Below are positions 57,803-60,249 of a DNA stretch of 60,249 nucleotides, one piece after another; position 1 is the first letter of the stretch, and each line of letters begins with the position of its first letter. Source of the stretch: a virus. The stretch covers positions 1 to 60,249 of the IMG/VR virus record IMGVR_UViG_3300005338_000010. One strand, written 5' to 3'. A program made the translations under genes and the position numbers. Below the pieces are notes generated by a model, which saw only the letters and a program-made list of their open reading frames with translations, did no database searches and was not told the origin of the DNA.

Positions 57803-58099
57803 TTATTTGTCCTGAATATAAAGCCAGCAATCAATAAATTTCTGATGCAGCCTTTTGTTCCGTGCAACATCTTCTTTAGTCCACCCATGTTTTTCCATTA
57901 ATTCTGGATAGCCCTCGTCATCCCAACCTGCTACAATCCCATATCTCCAAGCATCCAGCCTATCTTGCGCCATGTCTTTGGACGTTTGAACTGTATTTAT
58001 ATACAATGATTCTAAAGGGTTTTCAGGAAAGTGACCGCCATCTGTGGCGAGAGTAAATTTTACCGTGCTGTCTAGTTCTCTGATCGGTTTTTTTTTCAT
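57803..58099 (-). CDS. Hypothetical protein, 98 aa
   Basis: Helical and charged (MAQDRLDAWRYGIVAGWDDE; WTKEDVARNKRLHQKFIDCW). No family recognised. Its start overlaps the upstream Cys-rich gene stop by 4 nt. Confidence 0.5.
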   Translation of the reverse strand: MKKKPIRELDSTVKFTLATDGGHFPENPLESLYINTVQTSKDMAQDRLDAWRYGIVAGWDDEGYPELMEKHGWTKEDVARNKRLHQKFIDCWLYIQDK

Positions 58100-58284
58100 T
58101 GGTTAAGTTTAATAGTAATGGGTTCTATTTTCAAAGGACACCAATCGGGTAAGATGGTAGAATTTTCGTCATCTAACTCTAATGAGTTTTCTTCATCTGC
58201 TGACGGGTGGGAACAGTATTCGTCATGGTATTTGGTTTCTGCCCAAAACGGGCATTGGGTGCAAAAGGCTATTTCATGTATCAT
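58096..58284 (-). CDS. Small zinc-binding-type protein
   Basis: 62 residues from ATG 58284 (MIHEIAFCTQCPFWAETKYH). Cysteines are arranged CTQC ... YCSHP ... DWCPL, a pattern of small phage zinc-binding proteins (WCPL end). The frame continues upstream to 58344 but would overlap the secreted protein gene by about 50 nt. Confidence 0.55.
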   Translation of the reverse strand: MIHEIAFCTQCPFWAETKYHDEYCSHPSADEENSLELDDENSTILPDWCPLKIEPITIKLNQ

Positions 58285-58295
58285 TAGTAGGGGGT

Positions 58296-58931
58296 TTATT
58301 TTTTTGAATGAACCTTTAAAAGGTATATCCTTAATTTTCTCCATTCGTCATCGTCTATATTTACAGACGTGTAATTCCATCCTTCGCCAATTCCCAATTT
58401 GTATCCATTTGGTTGTTTGATGATCGCGTATCCTGTGCCATCTACTATTTGCGGTACAATTTCCCTATCGAGATAAATCATTTTACCGTAAAATTCATCC
58501 ATTAGCTTTCCTGCCAACTCTAATTTAGAATATTTTTTATTTATTGACATACAGATCGCAACCGTATCATGATATTGGTAGTACCACCACGGCTTACCCC
58601 AATTCCCCAGTCCACTATCCCTTTCATCCCTTAATTGATGCCATTCTGCGCTTCCTACTGGTGCTAAGTATAATGTATCCCCGTGAATCATTAAATTATT
58701 ATTGCTTAAACCATGGGCTGCGAGTGTGTCAAATACAAAATCGTATTCGGGGCGTACAATAAACCCAAGCATAGCCGCACTATCTGTCCCAACTATGCCA
58801 TGCCAACGTGAGACTACTACTGGTTTCTTTTTCTTTAATGGTATATGCGAATGCTCTTTAACAGACTGTGCATCTGCCAATAAGACTACGCAGAACAAGA
58901 CTAAAGCGGAAGCTAAGTGTTTTATTATCAT
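58296..58931 (-). CDS. Predicted secreted protein, 211 aa
   Basis: Signal peptide MIIKHLASALVLFCVVLLAD (cleavage probably after ADA). The mature part is alpha/beta with aromatic and Gly-rich stretches (WHGIVGTDSAAMLGFIV; YRVGIGEGWNY-like). No enzyme motif recognised. In the accessory run ahead of the HTH gene. Confidence 0.5.
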   Translation of the reverse strand: MIIKHLASALVLFCVVLLADAQSVKEHSHIPLKKKKPVVVSRWHGIVGTDSAAMLGFIVRPEYDFVFDTLAAHGLSNNNLMIHGDTLYLAPVGSAEWHQLRDERDSGLGNWGKPWWYYQYHDTVAICMSINKKYSKLELAGKLMDEFYGKMIYLDREIVPQIVDGTGYAIIKQPNGYKLGIGEGWNYTSVNIDDDEWRKLRIYLLKVHSKK

Positions 58932-58973
58932 TGATTTATTTTTATAGTAGGGGGTTTTATTTAAGTTTATATT

Positions 58974-59177
58974 TTACCATTTAGCGGGTTTATCCCAATC
59001 GACTGTCAATAGGAATGTTCCTAACCATAAAAACCACATGACGGGTGGAACAATCGACACAAGAATCACTAAAAATCTATCTCTGTTTGTCCATTTACCC
59101 TTTTTCCACAACAGTCTTGATATAAAATATGTCGCTACCCAAGCAAAACCATATATTATTACTTGATTTACAGGCAT
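58974..59177 (-). CDS. Small membrane protein, 67 aa
   Basis: Two spans (VIIYGFAWVATYFISRLLW; RFLVILVSIVPPVMWFLWL) separated by a basic loop (KKGKWTNRD). No family recognised. Its start overlaps the stop of the HTH gene by 10 nt. Confidence 0.5.
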   Translation of the reverse strand: MPVNQVIIYGFAWVATYFISRLLWKKGKWTNRDRFLVILVSIVPPVMWFLWLGTFLLTVDWDKPAKW

Positions 59178-60010
59178 TTAAGTTTATTTTTTAGTTCTTC
59201 AATCCTTTTAGCCTGCTCTTTCGCCCAAACCTTTCTACCCAATAATGTATCACGGTCTTTGGGTATCTTTTCCGCTTCTACAGCCTTTATTTGGGCTTCT
59301 ATTGGTTCAACCCATTCTGGCTCCTGCCATTGACCCAGCTCATCCAATTCGTCTTTATTAATCCCGCTTCCGTCCCTACCTCTTGCTGCATTAATAAGGG
59401 CATTATTCCGTTCTGTGTCAACAGTATAATTACCATCTGCCACTTTTTTGTTTAAATCAACCACCTTTACTTTTCCTTTAGGTTTGTCAAGTAATGGCTT
59501 TACCGGAGTGATACCTTCTTGCGAAACGCCAATTTGCACTGACTTCGATTCGTCAACTATGTACTTCCCATCTAAATTATCCTGAACCTGCTTAATCTGC
59601 TCTTCATTAAAACCAGCGCCTTCCATTATAGCCCGTTCTTTTTGGCGAATCATATCCATATCCACTGGTTCATTCACAGCTTGGTATATACCATACTTCC
59701 GTTCCATTTGCTGCAATTTAAGCTGTGCTAACTGCATTTCTTGGACTATTGGGAATATTACTTCCAACATTGATGTTTCTACAAACACTCCTTTTTCAAA
59801 CCTATACAATCCTCCTTCTTTATAGGAATAGGGAGGCTTATTAAGCGCATTAGAAATTCTTTTGCAGGATTTATCGGTAATCAATCTTTTGCCGCTTAAA
59901 ATAGACGACAATGTGTTTGATGGTATCCCCAAGTCTCTTTCCAGTTTACTTTTGCTAACTCCCGAATCGACTAAAGAGTTTAGCTTCTCTAAAATTTCAA
60001 TAACTGTCAT
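59168..60010 (-). CDS. HTH-containing phage protein (XRE-like N-terminus)
   Basis: 280 residues. Residues about 17-42 (VSKSKLERDLGIPSNTLSSI, LSGKR) form a typical HTH recognition unit of XRE type. The following helices are Gln/Glu-rich (MLEVIFPIVQEMQLAQLKLQ), and the C-terminal part is charged with a NNALINAARGRDGSGINKDE element. No cI-like peptidase motif. First gene of the right-hand minus-strand operon, so it may set early expression or act on a template-bound partner. It has its own promoter at 60029-60059. Confidence 0.6.
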   Translation of the reverse strand: MTVIEILEKLNSLVDSGVSKSKLERDLGIPSNTLSSILSGKRLITDKSCKRISNALNKPPYSYKEGGLYRFEKGVFVETSMLEVIFPIVQEMQLAQLKLQQMERKYGIYQAVNEPVDMDMIRQKERAIMEGAGFNEEQIKQVQDNLDGKYIVDESKSVQIGVSQEGITPVKPLLDKPKGKVKVVDLNKKVADGNYTVDTERNNALINAARGRDGSGINKDELDELGQWQEPEWVEPIEAQIKAVEAEKIPKDRDTLLGRKVWAKEQAKRIEELKNKLKCL

Positions 60011-60028
60011 TTTACTAAGATGTTTCGA

Positions 60029-60059
60029 TAAAGCTAAGAAGTTTAGGCGACACCACCAA
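60029..60059 (-). promoter_or_regulatory. Promoter of the right-hand minus operon
   Basis: On the minus strand TTG (60057-60059), 20-nt spacer, TAGCTTTA (60029-60036): seven of eight -7 positions match TAnnTTTG. The HTH gene ATG (60010) follows after 18 bp. Confidence 0.5.
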
Positions 60060-60060
60060 C

Positions 60061-60249
60061 TCTCCCCCTAACTATTGTTAGACGTATTCCCTCAATCCCC
60101 CCAACCCTGCAAGTAATCATCTACAAAGTGCAATATCCCTCCATAACTCACCTACACCCCCCTCCCCCAACCATTCCCAACACATTAAACCAACAACCTC
60201 TCACAACCACCTCAAACTCAATACAAACCAAATTAGCCCAAAGACCAAA
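60061..60249. other. C-rich, almost G-free window end
   Basis: The plus strand has C-runs of three to six in close series (at about 60063, 60091, 60098, 60106, 60136, 60157, 60165, 60175) and no G at all for about 100 bp (around 60135-60233). The minus strand is therefore G/T-rich with G-tracts that could fold as quadruplexes. No gene. It may be a replication, packaging or terminus element. Confidence 0.55.

Noticed and set aside
1-60249. CRISPR array, tRNA genes, integrase or attachment site
   Set aside because: Scanned for regular direct repeats, tRNA-like ends and recombinase motifs; none recognised. Absence by eye is not proof.

Overview
The window looks like the complete or nearly complete genome (about 60 kb) of a short-tailed, podovirus-like phage of a Bacteroidota host. 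Four observations support the host call. Two divergent promoters near 50.2-50.3 kb match the Bacteroidota sigma-A pattern (TTTG, 20 bp, TAnnTTTG). Starts rarely carry a Shine-Dalgarno sequence. Many small proteins belong to types I associate with Bacteroidota phages. The composition is A+T-leaning. No integrase, DNA polymerase, RNA polymerase, tRNA gene or CRISPR array was recognised. Whether the two ends join into a circle cannot be decided from the sequence.

Layout. (1) 39-5003, plus strand: a MazG-like pyrophosphohydrolase, a solitary TnpB nuclease, then a tight run of small accessory genes. (2) 5035-40588, minus strand, read from high to low coordinates: portal, a 41-aa gene, a 104-aa gene, large terminase, scaffold, major capsid protein, a 319-aa protein, three connector/ring-type proteins, a 1277-aa tail hub or nozzle candidate, a cupin protein, three ejection-type internal virion proteins, two neck/tail proteins (one with an Ig-like domain), a 1688-aa and a 683-aa tail fibre, then lysis genes (holin-like membrane proteins, a spanin-like protein, a GH19 endolysin), a metallophosphoesterase and small genes. 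(3) 40589-41756: a plus-strand gene between a 45-bp near-perfect inverted repeat. The repeat belongs to an inverted gene duplication, one copy of which has decayed. (4) 41757-50220, minus strand: a chaperonin cassette (a ribbon-helix-helix protein, GroEL, GroES, a small protein and a two-part GroES-like protein), an isolated plus-strand 87-aa gene with its own terminator, a sugar-transfer block (three glycosyltransferases and a methyltransferase), a LuxR-type HTH protein, two HNH-type proteins and a second ribbon-helix-helix protein. (5) 50314-57256, plus strand: replication genes (Dam-like methylase, winged-helix protein, HNH nuclease, replication-initiation protein, primase-helicase) and small genes. 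(6) 57414-60010, minus strand: small accessory genes ending at an HTH protein next to a C-rich, almost G-free window end.

How it works together. The primase-helicase and initiation-type protein would start replication and recruit the host polymerase. Terminase, portal, scaffold and capsid protein build and fill the head, possibly helped by the phage GroEL/GroES. The connector, hub and internal proteins form a short tail and an ejection apparatus. The two beta-helix fibres would bind or trim surface polysaccharide. The GH19 enzyme with membrane partners lyses the cell. The glycosyltransferase block may change the host surface or decorate the virion; that is inference.

Several genes of 29-53 codons, mostly joined to a neighbour by a 4-nt ATGA or GTGA overlap, were found by reading the gaps and are listed.
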